DNA from: Nymphaea colorata
Taxonomy: Eukaryota > Streptophyta > Magnoliopsida > Nymphaeales > Nymphaeaceae
Reading direction: 5' to 3'
NCBI RefSeq assembly: GCF_008831285.2
Contig: NC_045139.1
Location: 32,709,706-32,773,705 of the forward strand
DNA length: 64,000 bases
Position 1 is the first letter of the stretch. Each line of letters opens with the position of its first letter. Under the pieces are notes generated by a model. The model was not told the origin of the DNA. It ran no database searches and saw only the letters and a list, made by a program, of their open reading frames with translations. Made by a program: the position numbers and the translations under genes. Shown here in pieces: positions 10,201 to 22,361 of the stretch.

Positions 10201-12893
10201 CTGCGTTTGATTTGGGGGTAAGCTGCAAGCACCTGAGTACATTTAGATGATATTCGACTTTGGATCTGATACAACCAAAAAATGTCAAAACCCTTCTTTC
10301 TCATCCAGCCATTTGCAACCCTTGGTTGAAGAAGCCCCTGTTTCCTCATTCATTTGTTTTCTTCAAGAAGCATTAGATCCAAGGCCGATCTGGGATCCGT
10401 TCTTAGAAAAATCCATTTCTTAAACGAAGAATGGATTTCAAACTCCTTTACATTGAGAAACAGTTCTGATATGAGATCCACGGTTTCCAAATCTGGATAG
10501 ATATTATATAAGTGATGTATGTACCCTAGCATGCATGCCAGCATAAAAAAAAAAAAAAAAAAAAAAGATCAGTCTATTCTTGAAGGGAAAAGATATTATT
10601 TTATATGCTTGAAGCTCATTACTTCCCTTACAACTTGACATCTTTCTTTCAGAGAAATTTGTTACCTCAAAGCATATTAAAAAATTGCAGACAGAAAATC
10701 TTGCTTTTTGTGTTCCACCTATTTGCAACTGTAGTGGGCGGTATGAGTTGCATGTGGATGTTGATTATGTAAAATGGGAATAAGAACAGATTCCATATCA
10801 CCAAGAATGACTTTAATATATATTTCAGAAATAATGAGCTTCAAGCATTAAAGAAATGCACCTGCGAAGAGGGAGTATGAAGGAGGTAGGAAGAGGAAGA
10901 GAGAATGAGAAGAGAGCAACAAAGAAACATCGGAATAAGAGGTACCCTTATAACATTAGAACTAGCAAGTCATCACAGTTTGCTAGCATCTCACTTTCCT
11001 TGGCTACTCTACTCTTTTGTTCTACTTAAAAAGAATAAGAAACCTACCTGCAATACCCTTGGAAGCTCTCAAAAAACATGAGAAATTAAAAAAAATGAAA
11101 AGAAAGAAAATAGGATATTAACCTCAAGGATCAATAGTGTGAGATTTGATATTTATACTCGCTGTTTAAAATAATCTCTAGATATTTTTCCCTGCTTTGT
11201 TTGCAACTCCAGCTCGACGACCCTTCCTGTTGTTAGCAATCCTATTATTATCTTCATTGGTTTTTATCTTCATAGATGTCATTTCTTTATGGGCTGCAGC
11301 ATTATCTTTAACAATAATGGCCTTCCTGTTCTTGGGAACATCTTATTTCATAATGTTAGATATTTTGCAAGATGCTTTCCATTTTCATTTTCCCTCAATA
11401 CCTGTAAAGACCAAGAGATATTTCAAATGAATTGATTTTGCAACACCAGGTTGATGACTGGCCTTTTTGATAACAATGTCATTATTATTTTTACTAGTGT
11501 CAACAATTTTTAATAATATCACAGTTCCTTTTGCTGTACAAATCTTGTTTGATAATGTTAAATATTTTGCATCACACATTTCATTTTCGTTCTCCATCAA
11601 ATTGAATGACGAGTTAGGAAAGTTGAAGTTTGTGAAGCCGGACCGAGCCTTCACTTTGTTGAAGATGGCAACAGTCGCTTGGTTGTCAAGAGCCTTTCAT
11701 TGAAGCCTAAATGACCATCCTCAGCAAGTATTCTTCATTATTTATCGTTGTTATTTTCCATCCTAACTTGAGCGTTGTGTTAAGATTATGATTAATCTGC
11801 ATTGCATACAACATGTAGGGCTTCTAGTACCTTATTAAAAAAAACACAAAAAATAACAAAAAACAGGAGATTTAACTGCCAAAGTAATCAAGAGAGCCAG
11901 AAAATTTTCTTGTGGTAAATTAAAGATTTTAAATTTTGACAAGTGCCGAATTATCATTTTTCAAATTTTTTTATATATGACAAGTGAAATTTTCTAAAAT
12001 TAGACGTATTTTTTTTTTTAAATTGAGGTGAGGCCATAACCCATGCTTTAAAAATCTGTGAGAATTGGTAATGAGAATTTTTCCTGTTACAAGAAGCTTC
12101 AGATATTTTTCACTATTTTTTTTTCCCATGGCAAGTCGATGACCTTCTTGTTGACAACAATGTGATCATCATTTTTGTTGGCATCTTTACCTCCACAAAG
12201 ACCATGCTCTTATGTGATACAATATTATCTTTAACAATAATAACCTTTTAATGCAAAGATCATGTTCAAATATCACTGCCAATAATAGTTAGTCAAGTCA
12301 CCTTAGGAACCAGTTGAGCTAATTAATTTCTAAGACAGTTTCAAGAATTTGTAAAAATGTCCAAATATCACTGCCAATACTCTTGCTCAAAATATGAAAC
12401 TAGTTAAATCAATCTAGGTTTGGTAAATAGAACTCTAGAAAATTTTCTTTGTATAATATATATATATCTTCTCTTCTCTTCTCTTCTAATAACTAGTAGT
12501 AAGGTATTTTTGCCAAGTGTTGCATAAAACCGACATTTATATACGCTGTTTTGAAAACTTGATTTTGCAGGGCAGATATTTAATCTGAAATTTTAACTGA
12601 AAAGATATGTGCGTCCACGGTGTATAACCAGTTGAATATTAGCAAGGATATTTCGATTACTATTTCACCCTCTGGTTTTCTGTGAATTGCAGAACTTGTC
12701 ATTTAGTACTTTCAGTATTAAAATGCAACTATCTTTTAAAATACAAATGATTTTCGAGCGTGGTAAAATGGGTGAGAATTTTGAGTATGTCTTTTAAATG
12801 TACTCTTTCTCATAAAATTTTGACACCCGTGACCTTATGGTTTAGGCAAATTACTTACATTTATGTTGTAAAAATTCAAATTGTATATAAAAG
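10201..12893 (-). repeat. Dispersed repeat R1, copy a
   Basis: 10201-11814 is the reverse complement of 16051-18776 (R1b, which carries a 1-kb insertion). 10523-12893 is the reverse complement of 23283-25567 (R1c). It has a poly-A run at ~10543-10565 and a short TA/TCTTC microsatellite at ~12455-12487. A 77-codon hydrophobic frame at 11197-11430 is present in R1a and R1c but disrupted in R1b. No transposon protein or clear terminal repeats could be recognised, so the element class is undetermined. Confidence 0.8.
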
Positions 12894-13973
12894 GGTATTC
12901 AAATTGTCTCGTAGAAAATTACGAGTGAAATAGCACAGGGACACAGAAATTAATTATAAAATATTTTTAAAAGTTAACTCATCGTTGTCTGCTCCTTCCT
13001 CCTTTTTTGCCCTTTTTATATACAAAATAAATTATAGATATTTGAAAATATGTAATAATTCAAAAAATGACTAATTTTTTAATCTTCATGTTCGCCAACA
13101 TTGTCTAAGCCTCGTTAAGATCTAATAAGCCTCATAGTCACCAAATTTTAATAATTCTTAATAATTCTAAAGTGTTTCATGCAATCAATCAAGCCAAGAA
13201 CATATCCATATATAAGTTAATTTGGATATCGGATTGTTTAGACCTGAGATCTAAATAGCTTGTGAACTCCAATTATTAATATGTACTTAGAACTCGAAAG
13301 ACTTCTATACAAATCCTCCCATTTGAACGTCAAATTTTTTAGGTAGTTCATTGAGTCTTTTAAAAACGTTTGGGTTATTAGAAATTAATTTGGAACAGTA
13401 TTATATACTGAAATGTGAACTTTATTGTGAATAAGAAACAGATTCGTCGAATGAATCTAAATATATTCAAGTCGTAAGTGATGAATGCATGAAACGATGC
13501 ATTCTAAAGAACACAAGTGATAAAGTGTTCCAGTTTTCAGATGCCATCTTTGGATACAACCCCACAACTTATGGTGGTTCTAATCACTCTATACAATGTG
13601 TAAAGCTTTTCCAGGAAAAAAAAAAAAAACTTGAAATTAAGGGGTCTTTTTTGTATTCTAGGCATCGTCCCAGCCCGACCCAACAAGAGTCAGGCTCACT
13701 GGAAACACAGGTTTGGCCCGCGGCTCGACACTCGAAACCCTAGCGCAAGTTGTTTCAACACCAGACCCAGGCCTGGCCCGGTTAAAACAAAAGTACTTTT
13801 TAAATTATACAATAAAAATTTTTAATATAAAATATATTTTAATAAAAAAATATATATCATTATTAAAATAAAAATAATATCAAAAAAATATATCAGGCCG
13901 ATTGGGGTCTCGTCGAGCTCACTCAAGCCGGTCTTTTAGGGCCAAAAAGGTACCAAAAAACAAGCAAGGAGGG
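12894..13973. other. AT-rich intergenic sequence
   Basis: No coding family recognised. 13660-13790 is locally GC-rich (runs like CAGCCCGACCC, GGCCTGGCCCGG), similar to degenerate plant repeat sequence. 13800-13890 is a TA-rich low-complexity stretch. Confidence 0.5.
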
Positions 13974-14119
13974 GAGAAGGCTGTGGAAGGAGAATAGTGA
14001 GGAGCATATCTCGGGCTTCGGAAGGAGCGGCCAGCTGCGAAGGAAAAACTCTCTGGACTATTTCCGAATTTGAGTGCTTTCTTTTCGTTTTTTTTTTTTT
14101 TTTTGTCCTCTCTCTGCTT
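13974..14119 (+). pseudogene. Fragment of gene X first exon
   Basis: Matches 28388-28535 (candidate first exon of gene X) from GAGAAGGCT through the TTTTTTTTGTC..CTCTCTGCTT stretch. The start codon of gene X is changed to ATA (GAGCATATCTCGGG against GAGCATGTCTCGGG), and ~13 bp of the coding part is missing. It is fused directly to an ESF1 fragment at 14113-14119, where both parents share TCTGCTT. Confidence 0.82.
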
Positions 14120-14512
14120 GCGAGATGCCTGCCTTAAATAAGCAGCACTCCTACAACAGCAACAGCTAGCAATTTTGCAGCTTAAGAGGACGAAGTGTAA
14201 ACGATAATTTCCTATCCCTGTGCAAAGTTAGTCACACTGCACGATCAAAGGTGGGGAAACATGGGTCACCTTAATTCCACGGTATGCTCTGTGTGCACAT
14301 ATGCATGCATGGGCATCTGATAGTACTTGCGTTTATCTGTATGTGCATGTCTGTGTTTGTGTGCATGTGTGAACCATCCTTGTTGAATATGAGAATGTTG
14401 GTCTTCGGGAGAAAGTATATGTCACTTTACGAAACCAGATAATGACTCCATTTCCTTTTATATCGAGGATCTGTTGGGTCTAACGCATAGAGTGGGGAAG
14501 TGAACAAAGCCG
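14113..14512 (-). pseudogene. ESF1 3' gene fragment, truncated
   Basis: Minus strand: piece of the penultimate exon 14455-14512 (ends ..DPRYK), intron 14151-14454 and the start of the last exon 14113-14150 (SAAYLRQ..). The intron donor is GA instead of GT, so the original splice cannot work. The fragment starts inside the exon at the same base (CGGCTTTG) as the other captured copies and breaks off after ~38 bp of the last exon at the gene X junction. The intron holds the GTGTGT/ATGCATGCAT low-complexity tract seen in the parent. Confidence 0.85.
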
Positions 14513-15170
14513 GCACTGCAGCCGAAGCTGCAAGTTTTTACTCAGTCTTGATTTCCATCAATTTCCCTTTTGTTCTTCTAGTGCATGAGGAGATCATTCA
14601 TTACTGCTTTTAAATTCATCCCTTTCCTTCTGGTCTCGCACTGGGGAAAAAACATTAACTTCTGCTTTTCATTAGTTAATGAATAAGAAAGAGGAACCCA
14701 TCTTCTTACAGTTACTTGATACATGCCAATTCTTGGCGTCATCTTGGCAAAGAATTTACCACTGCTCTACGTAGAATTGGTATTTTTGAACTGAAAGAAA
14801 CTTCTTTCCAGATTCTTGGCCGGCCGGGACGTGTTTCGGATCGAAAAGGTGAGCAGCCTCTGGAGAAATGTTCCCGGCTGAAGTCGGGTTGCTGAGGAGG
14901 TGGTTGGGTGGAGGGAGAAATTTTTGGCTATGGGGCGCTGTTGTATAAATTTATATTTTTAAACGGACGCAACATATATAAATAAGTAAATAATTGTAAG
15001 ACATCTATCTAAAAATAAACAAAAATTTTGTTGCTGGTGCCCACGCCAGCCTATATGTAGCTATGCTAGTGAGTTGGATGTCTCAGGCGTTTAGGCAATG
15101 CTGCAACTAAGCATAGCAAAAAAAGAGATTTTGTATATTTCTAAACAATGTACTTGATGTTGTCTCAAGG
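14513..15170. other. Partner sequence of the ESF1 fragment plus unassigned DNA
   Basis: 14513-14935 is the sequence attached to the ESF1 fragment in all captured copies (also 21380-21804 inverted, 38572-39000, 50200-50628) but absent from the ESF1 gene itself. No protein family recognised. 14936-15060 matches 21330-21450 inverted. The remainder is unassigned. Confidence 0.6.
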
Positions 15171-15220
15171 GGTGGCACGATGACTCACACTCAAGGCGGT
15201 TTGGTTTTTGTGGTCAATAT

Positions 15221-15690
15221 CAATACAACGAGCAGAGCCAACTCGGGGCTCGATTTGAACTTACTCAAAAAAGCTCGGCTTGTGCTCGAACTTACTCAAA
15301 AAAGCTTGGCTTGTGCTCGATCAGAGTTTGAACTTACAAAGACACTAAAAATGATAAATGAGTCAAGTTCGAGTTTAAGGAACTCGATTTGTTTATAATA
15401 ACTCTACTCGGAAAGCGGTACTCTATGTGATACTGCCAAAACCGGTCCACTCGATTTGTCAATACAACGAGCAGAGCCAACTCGGGGCTCGACTCGAACT
15501 TACTCAAAAAAGCTCGGCTCGTGCTCGATTTGTTTATAAAGAAGCAGAGTTTGAACTTACAAAGACACTAAAAATGATAAATGAGTCAAGTTCGAGTTTT
15601 AGGAACTCTATTTGTTTATAATAACTCCACTCGCAAACGGTACTCTATGTGATACTGCCAAAACCGGTCCACTCGATTTGTCTTCTGGAT
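15221..15690 (+). repeat. Tandem duplication, period 239 bp
   Basis: The block starting CAATACAACGAGCAGAGCC at 15221 recurs at 15460. Each carries CTCGGGGCTCGA..., an inner CAAAAAAGCT repeat and the ending CACTCGATTTGTC. Substitutions and small indels separate the copies. The CTCGA-rich text resembles that at 17520-17690. Confidence 0.88.
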
Positions 15691-16045
15691 TGACAGCACG
15701 GGCTAACAGCAGATGTAGGGGACATAGCTGGTGAATTTACCGATGGTAGAGCAGCTCCATCAGTATTATAGCCTGATGAAGGCAAAAAAGACTGGTGAAA
15801 AATCAAGGACAGAGAAACCAGGATCCACTAAAAGGAATCAAAACGGGTTGTACTTACAGTTAAACTCCTTCCAACCTAAGACGCCCTTCTCTCTGGTAAA
15901 AACAATCCAATGGCCTGTCGTGAAGTTCTCTGCAGAAGAAACGACCAAGGTATTCGGTGTCAAGCTATACGAATGTTAAGGTAGCATCCCCATACTGTTT
16001 CTATCGGTTGAGTAGTTCCTGATAAATGAAGCAATTTATAGAAAC
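15691..16045 (-). pseudogene. Aspartic protease gene fragment (last two exons)
   Basis: Minus-strand match to exons 9-10 and the introns around them of the APF1-like genes (compare 52980-53340). It includes the exon 9 coding part RIV.......VLGWKEFNC-like at ~15858-15929 and the start of the last exon near 15773. The tail exon lacks its 3' end. The match stops near 16045, just before R1b, within the intron upstream of exon 9. It cannot encode a protease. Confidence 0.85.
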
Positions 16046-16050
16046 TTTAA

Positions 16051-18776
16051 TCCCTACATGTTGTATGCAATGCAGATTAATCATAATCTTAACACAATTC
16101 TCAAGTTAGGATGGAAAATAACAACGACAAATAATGAAGAATACTTGCTGAGGATGATCATTTGGGCTTCAATGAAGGGCGGTAGACAACCAAGCGATTG
16201 TCTTCAACAAAGTGAAGGCTCGGTCCGGCTTCACAAACTTCAACTTTCCTAACTCGTCATTTAGGGGGGCGTTTGATGCATAGGGAAGAATTTAACGTGG
16301 TAAATTTTTTTGAAATTTTTTTCAAAAATACAGGATGAAATGAAATTTGATGGAGAAAATGAAATGTGATATTTAACATTATCAAACAAGATTTGTACAG
16401 CAAAAGGAATTGTGATATTATTAAAAATTGTTGTCGTGACGTATAAGCGAATGATATCTGCAGACACTTGTAAAAAATAATAATGACATTGTTATAAAAA
16501 AGGCCAGTCATCGAGTATAGCAAAAACAAATCATTTGAAATATCTCTTGGTCTTTACAGGTATTGAGGGAGATCAAAATGGAAAGCATCTTGCAAAATAT
16601 CCAACATTATGAAATAGGATGTTCCCAAGAACTGGAAGGTCATTATTATTAAAGATAATGTTGCAGCCCATAAAGAAAAGATATCTAAGAAGATAAAACC
16701 CAATGAGGATAATAATAGGATTGCTAACAACAGGAAGGGTCATCGAGCTGGAGTTGCAAACAAAGCAGGGAAAAATATCTAGAGATTATTTTAAACTGCA
16801 AGTATAAATATCAAATCTCACACCATTGATCCTTGAGGTCAATGGTAGCCTTCAATGGTGAAAAAACACATTAGATCCTATTTTCTTTCTTTTCATTTTT
16901 TTAAATTTCTCATGTTTTTCTAGAGCTTTTAAGGGTATTGCAGGTAGGTTTCTTATTCTTTTTAAGTAGAACAAAAGAGTAGAGTGTTGTTTTTTTAAAG
17001 GGTAAATGCTAGTTCTTATGTTATAATGCTACCTCTTCTTCTTCTGCTGTTTCTCTGTTGCTCCCTTCTCATTCTCTCTTCCTCTCCCTACCTCCTTCTT
17101 CGCACCCCCCTCCTCGTACGTACATTTCTTTAAGGCTTTTCTCTCTGTTTCTCTCTCTTTGGGTCATTTGGATGTATATAAAGTGTTTGTGCATTAGACT
17201 TAATGAGTTAGAGTTTGTTTTTATTTGTAATCGCATTAACTGTGTCATTAATAGATATTATTCTCAAATTCTAACAAATGAAAACATCTTCTTTAAATTC
17301 ATGTTCACCCATTCTTCTAACGTTCCTAATTAGTAAAACTGAAATCTAAAGCATCGACACTGACATATATAGAACTAGGAAGTTAAAGGGACACGGACCC
17401 AAATTGTCCGTCCGTGCAATTGTGGAGCTTCAACATGAAGAAAAAGTGTCACTAATACATTTACTATAACTTATGCTTCTTCGTTGTTAATCCCAAATCC
17501 ATTTAACAATGCCTACACGAGTTAACACTTAAACGAGTTAAATGGGTAAAACGAGTCGAGATCGAACTTGATTTTGTGTAGTCCAGTTGGGCTCGAGCTT
17601 GCTATGCTCGAGTTAGAGTTTTTTTCAGCCAAGTCAAGCTCGAGCTGGCCAAGCTTAGGCTTGACTCGAATCTTGTGCAGCCCTAAATATCATGCTTGAG
17701 TGTGTTTACTTACAAAAGTTTTACTATAGTTGCTCGGGAATACATTTGTGAAACCCGTCAAATTTTAGAAAGGGATTTGACTATATAGAAGTATTATCCC
17801 TCATGAAATTTGATATGTTATAAAACTGTGTCCATCATATATATAGGAGATGTCATGTTTTTCAACCATGAAAACTTATATCACATAATTAGAATCTCGA
17901 CGAAAATAACTGTACAAATTGGACTTTTAAAATACAACCACATAATTTATGCAATTTTGGGAAAAACTCCACTTTTAAATTACATCAAACCTCTAGAAAT
18001 AAGAAATTGGAAAAATATGTTCAATTGTGGAGCCGGTTTGACCTACCGAAAAATTGGTGCAAATTCATAATATAGACGTTATGGCTGAAAATATAAAAAT
18101 TGGAGCAAATTGATAAATATAAATTGTGTCTCTTACATTTCTGAAATATATATTAAAGTCATTCTTGTTGATATGAAATCTGTTCTTATTCCCATTTTAC
18201 ATAATCAACATCCACATGCAACTCCTACCGCCCACTACAGTTGCAAATAAAATAGGTGGAACACAAAAAGCAAGATTTTCTGTCTGCAATTTTTTAATAT
18301 GCTTTGAGGTAAAAAATTTCTCTGAAAGAAGGATGTCAAGTTGTAAGGGAAGTAATGAGCTTCAAGCATATAAAATAATATCTTTTCCCTTCAAGAATAG
18401 ACTGATCCTTTTTTTTTTTTTTTATGCTGGCATGCATGCTAGGGTACATACATCACTTATATAATATCTATCCAGATTTGGAAACCGTGGATCTCATATC
18501 AGAACTGTTTCTCAATGTAAAGGAGTTTGAAATCCATTCTTCGTTTAAGAAATGGATTTTTCTAAGAACGGATCCCAGATCGGCCTTGGATCTAATGCTT
18601 CTTGAAGAAAACAAATGAATGAGGAAACAGGGGCTTCTTCAACCAAGGGTTGCAAATGGCTGGATGAGAAAGAAGGGTTTTGACATTTTTTGGTTGTATC
18701 AGATCCAAAGCCGAATATCATCTAAATGTACTCAGGTGCTTGCAGCTTACCCCCAAATCAAACGCAGTCTTCTTCT
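16051..18776 (+). repeat. Dispersed repeat R1, copy b
   Basis: Reverse-complement copy of 10201-11814 and direct copy of part of 23283-25567. The hydrophobic 77-codon frame of the other copies is disrupted here. About 1 kb (17140-18135) is extra relative to R1a and R1c. Confidence 0.8.
17140..18135. other. ~1 kb insertion within R1b
   Basis: R1a and R1c read directly from the CT-rich tract and GCATTTCTTTAA to the AAATATATATTAAAG block, while R1b has ~1 kb more. The inserted sequence includes a CTCGAG-rich stretch at 17520-17690 typical of degenerate plant repeat DNA. I saw no open reading frame of note and could not define terminal repeats. Confidence 0.6.
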
Positions 18777-19303
18777 CAGTGATGGGAAAGCATTGTAATG
18801 TCAAGTCGGTCTATATGTTATTCCTTCTTCTTTTTGCAAATTATTATGGTACCAAGTTTCTTTATTGTTCTTACCAGTAGCAACCCCAAAATTTAAATTT
18901 ATGTATATTGTGCTCTTTTTAGGTTGGGTTTGACCGTCTCATAAAAAAAAGTATGAAGTATGTTTTCGGAGATTATCAGTTTTTTTGAATTTGAAGCTGC
19001 ATGTTAAAAACCATAAATTTATAAATTTAAGGTTGAGTAGGGTTCGAACTTAAATCCACGAATATGAGATCCTAGGGATCTAGGATCACTGCAGATTTCA
19101 GATCAATAATTGGATTTTAGATACACTGTTTGATTTGAGCTTCATTCATTAAGGTGTTAGAGCTAATACACTGGCGGGTGAATCCTATGGGTGTTTGATA
19201 GACTTCAAAAAGTTTTGGAGGAAAAGTTCCATACTTCACGTTCATGTATTAAAAAAACCAAGAAAGTGATGCTTACTTCACCCAGCATACCAAGAAGCAA
19301 TAT
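18777..19303 (+). repeat. Copy of the inverted-repeat spacer and arm
   Basis: Reverse complement of about 26780-27345. Its last part, from CACTGTTTGATTTGAGC at ~19120, is a direct copy of the 27362-27549 arm. Confidence 0.8.
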
Positions 19304-19334
19304 TTTCTTCCGATATACATAAATAAAAAGGGCA

Positions 19335-19950
19335 CAATATACATATGAAAGACGTCACCTTAAAACACTGAAAAAAAAGGCTAACACCTTAAGGACATGA
19401 GAGGAAATGGAGGAGCTTCGGCTTTTAGGTAGATAATAAGATGAAATATTCCTCATGTGTATTTGATGAAGAAATTTTATTGCTTTATTCCACAAACATT
19501 TTAATCAAAAAGTATGTTTCAAACAAACTTAACTTGAGTTTGTGATATTAATTACACATAAAAACAAGGAATATAGGATTTAAATTTCATTTTAGTTTAA
19601 TTTCTTATGTAAATTTTCTTGGTTCAAATACTCTATTAAAGTGAAATGAACCATAAGATAAGTATTTGATTTTTTTTTTCTAATTTCAATGAAAAGAAAT
19701 TTCAGGGATATCACGCAAAAGCCCAGTTAAGTTAATTGACTTCTTCCACAATTTTGTTCGTGATTCTAATATTTGACTAGAGTGAAGTAAATGTATGATA
19801 AATAACCAACATAAAATGGGAATTTAAGTGGACAAATTCTTGTACAACTTCTTGTTACACAAGATAGACAAATTAAGAAGGACTTTCATTTATGACATCC
19901 CAAAATGGGTTCTCTAATATTAATTAAACATGTCAAATTTATACTTCACG
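19335..19950 (+). repeat. Dispersed copy of the ~0.67 kb array unit
   Basis: Matches the units at 1-1565: CATATGAAAGACGTCACC, the AGCTTCGGCTTTTAGGTAG block, and CCCAGTTAAGTTAATTGA. One full rotated unit, well away from the array. Confidence 0.88.
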
Positions 19951-19967
19951 AGGGAATGAAGCGATAT

Positions 19968-21804
19968 TATTTGATTTAGGAACAACATTCATAATGATCT
20001 TATGAGGTTTATTGAAACATAATATGGCGTTCTTCCAATATGTTTTAATTTTAAGAACATATATTTTGAGAAGGACAACATTATTTTGACTAAACATTCT
20101 TTAAGTTGAGTAACTAAGAGTACAGGTCAGGTCTAGACACTTAAAATCTATGTCAGCATCAACCTAATTTAAACGACTAAATTTATTCGTTGGTAGTTAT
20201 ACCATATGAATGATGATAACCTGCATTAAACAGATTTTAGATACCCAAAGCCAATTGCGTTTGACTTCAGGGTGAACGGAGGAGACCTAACCAACATAGA
20301 GCCGAAACTTCCACTAAATCCCTTCTCTCTTTAGAAGTTGTTTGGCAATTGAAACATTATGTGTGCGTTGCATAAATCTACCATAAAAATCTAGGCAGAT
20401 TTATGAAACATGAAAACTAGGTGTCAATGAATTTGTCGCACTTTTGAGTGCAGATTCAAGAAACACTTACAAAGTATTCCATTTGCTAAACGACATCTTA
20501 AGTTATAGGGTCTACTTTTGATACTTCGAGCGCCGCCCTCATGCACTTCAACTTGTGTGTTTAACCCTCTTCAACTGTATTTGATGTGAATTACTTTTAA
20601 GAAAAAAAAAAGATCAAAGGAAAGAAAATGAAAGGTCAAGCAATGAGATTTAACAACTTCCAAAATGTTACGCATCAAGTGACAAGATTTCACAACTTAC
20701 AAAATTTTATGAATTTCAGATGGCAGATTATTTTACCAGTTATGATATATCTCATTTAATTATTAGGTATGTAAATATGCGTGCAGTGAAGATGTCCAGT
20801 GATATGTTCTGACTAGATTTTGAAAACTTTTCGCTTGATCTGAATTAGATACACTCACAACCAATTGAAATTTGAGTTTAATATCAGACTGAAATCGGAT
20901 ACAGATTTGGCCCGATTACATATTGGTTTTTGGAAAAGTAACCTCTGGGCCTAAATCTAAATCCAAATCCAGTTAAAGTAAATGCAATTAATTGAATTTA
21001 ATAAAATCTGGAAACGACTCAACCATTTTAATCTTTTTTTTTTCATTTTAATGTTTACGTAAGAGATCATCTACTACTTAAAACATTCAATTGACTTGTT
21101 TTGGGGTTTGAGGAACCTATAGTACATCAATTTGGCGTTTATTGTTTGCAGTTCAGAAAAATAACACATTAAGTCATGATATTGACTACGAAAGTGTGAG
21201 TTGCACCAAGCCCCTTAAGACAACATGAGCTATTCTGTTCCAAACTATACAAAATCTTTCTTTGCTCTTCTTAGTTGTGGCATTGCCTAAAGGGTTGAGA
21301 TAACCTCAAGATGCTCCACCTCAATATCGGAGCTACATATAGGTTGGCGTGTGCACCAGCAACAAAACTTGTTTATTTTATATAGATGTCTTACAATTAT
21401 ATTACTTATTGATATATGTTGTGTCCCTTTAGAAATAAAAATTTATACAACAGATCCCCATTCCCAAAAATTTCTCGCTTCCGAGACTCGTCCCAGCCGG
21501 ACAAGAATCTGAAAAGAAGTTTCTTTCAGTTCAAAATGCTAATTCTACGTAGAGCAAGTGGGAAATTCTTTTCCAAGATGACGCCGAGAATTGGCATGTA
21601 TAAACCAACTGTAAGAAGATGGGTTTCTCTTTCTTATTCATTAACAAATGAAAGCAGAAGTAAATGTTTTTTCCCAATGCGAGACCAGAAGGGAAGGGAT
21701 GAATTTAAAAGCAGTAATGAATGATCTCCTCATGCACTCGAAGAACAAAAGGGAAATTAATGGAAATCTAGACTGAGTAAAAACTTGCAGCTTCGGCTGC
21801 AGTG
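19968..21804 (-). other. Inverted copy of the flank linked to the ESF1 fragment
   Basis: 19968-20550 is the reverse complement of 39000-39562 and 50628-51203. About 20555-21300 is additional and resembles, in inverse, the DNA at 29.75-30.25 kb downstream of a protease copy. 21380-21804 is the inverted partner sequence adjoining the ESF1 fragment. No coding family recognised. Confidence 0.65.
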
Positions 21805-22361
21805 CCGGCTTTGTTCACTTCCCCACTCTATGCGTTAGACCCAACAGATCCTCGATATAAAAGGAAATGGAGTCATTATCTGGTTTCGTAAAGTGACATA
21901 TACTTTCTCCCGAAGACCAACATTTTTATATTAAGGATGGTTCACACATGCACACAAACACACACATGCACATATAGATAGACACAAGCACTATCAGATG
22001 CCCGTGCATGCATATGTGCACACAGAGCATACCGTGGAATTAAGGTGACCCATGTTTCCCCACCTTTGATCGTGCAGTGTGACTAACTTTGCACAGGGAT
22101 AAAGTAGAAAAGGGAAATTATCGTTTACACTTCGTCCTCTTAAGCTGCAAAATTGCTGGCTGTTGCTGTTGCAGGAGTGCTGCTTATTTACTCGCAAGCA
22201 GAAGGGCATCGTTGATGAGGTGCCAGAGGAAGCAGAGCAGCCGGGGAGGAAAGATGATGATAAGCAAGAGATTAAGAAAGAGAAAGTTGAACTCATGTCA
22301 CTGGTCAAGTGCCTGAAAAGGAAGGTCGGTTCTATGCCCAACTCAAGCGACTGCAAGTTGA
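21805..22361 (+). pseudogene. ESF1 3' gene fragment, inverted copy
   Basis: Plus strand: penultimate-exon piece 21805-21863 (SALFTSPLYALDPTDPRYK), intron with mutated donor (GA for GT), last exon from 22175. A 10-bp deletion after SAAYL shifts the frame, further bases are missing in the PERKNVEKPDDEQE region, and a 4-bp deletion removes the normal stop after SMPNSN. It is the most decayed of the near-full 3' fragments. The 3' flank to 22913 also matches the other copies. Confidence 0.88.

Noticed and set aside
11197-11430. 77-codon hydrophobic frame (MFATPARRPFLLLAILLL...), also present at 24641-24874
   Set aside because: It lies inside repeat R1 and is kept only because the two copies are recent duplicates; the third copy (16.5-16.8 kb) is broken and no family is recognised.
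14300-14375. GTGTGT/ATGCATGCAT tract considered as Z-DNA or a regulatory element
   Set aside because: It is the low-complexity part of the ESF1 last intron, carried along in every fragment copy; no independent evidence of function.
13974-16045. Helitron or Pack-MULE carrying the ESF1, gene X and protease fragments
   Set aside because: The gene-fragment content fits, but I could not identify terminal inverted repeats with target duplications, nor a Helitron TC start and CTRR hairpin end, so no element is annotated.
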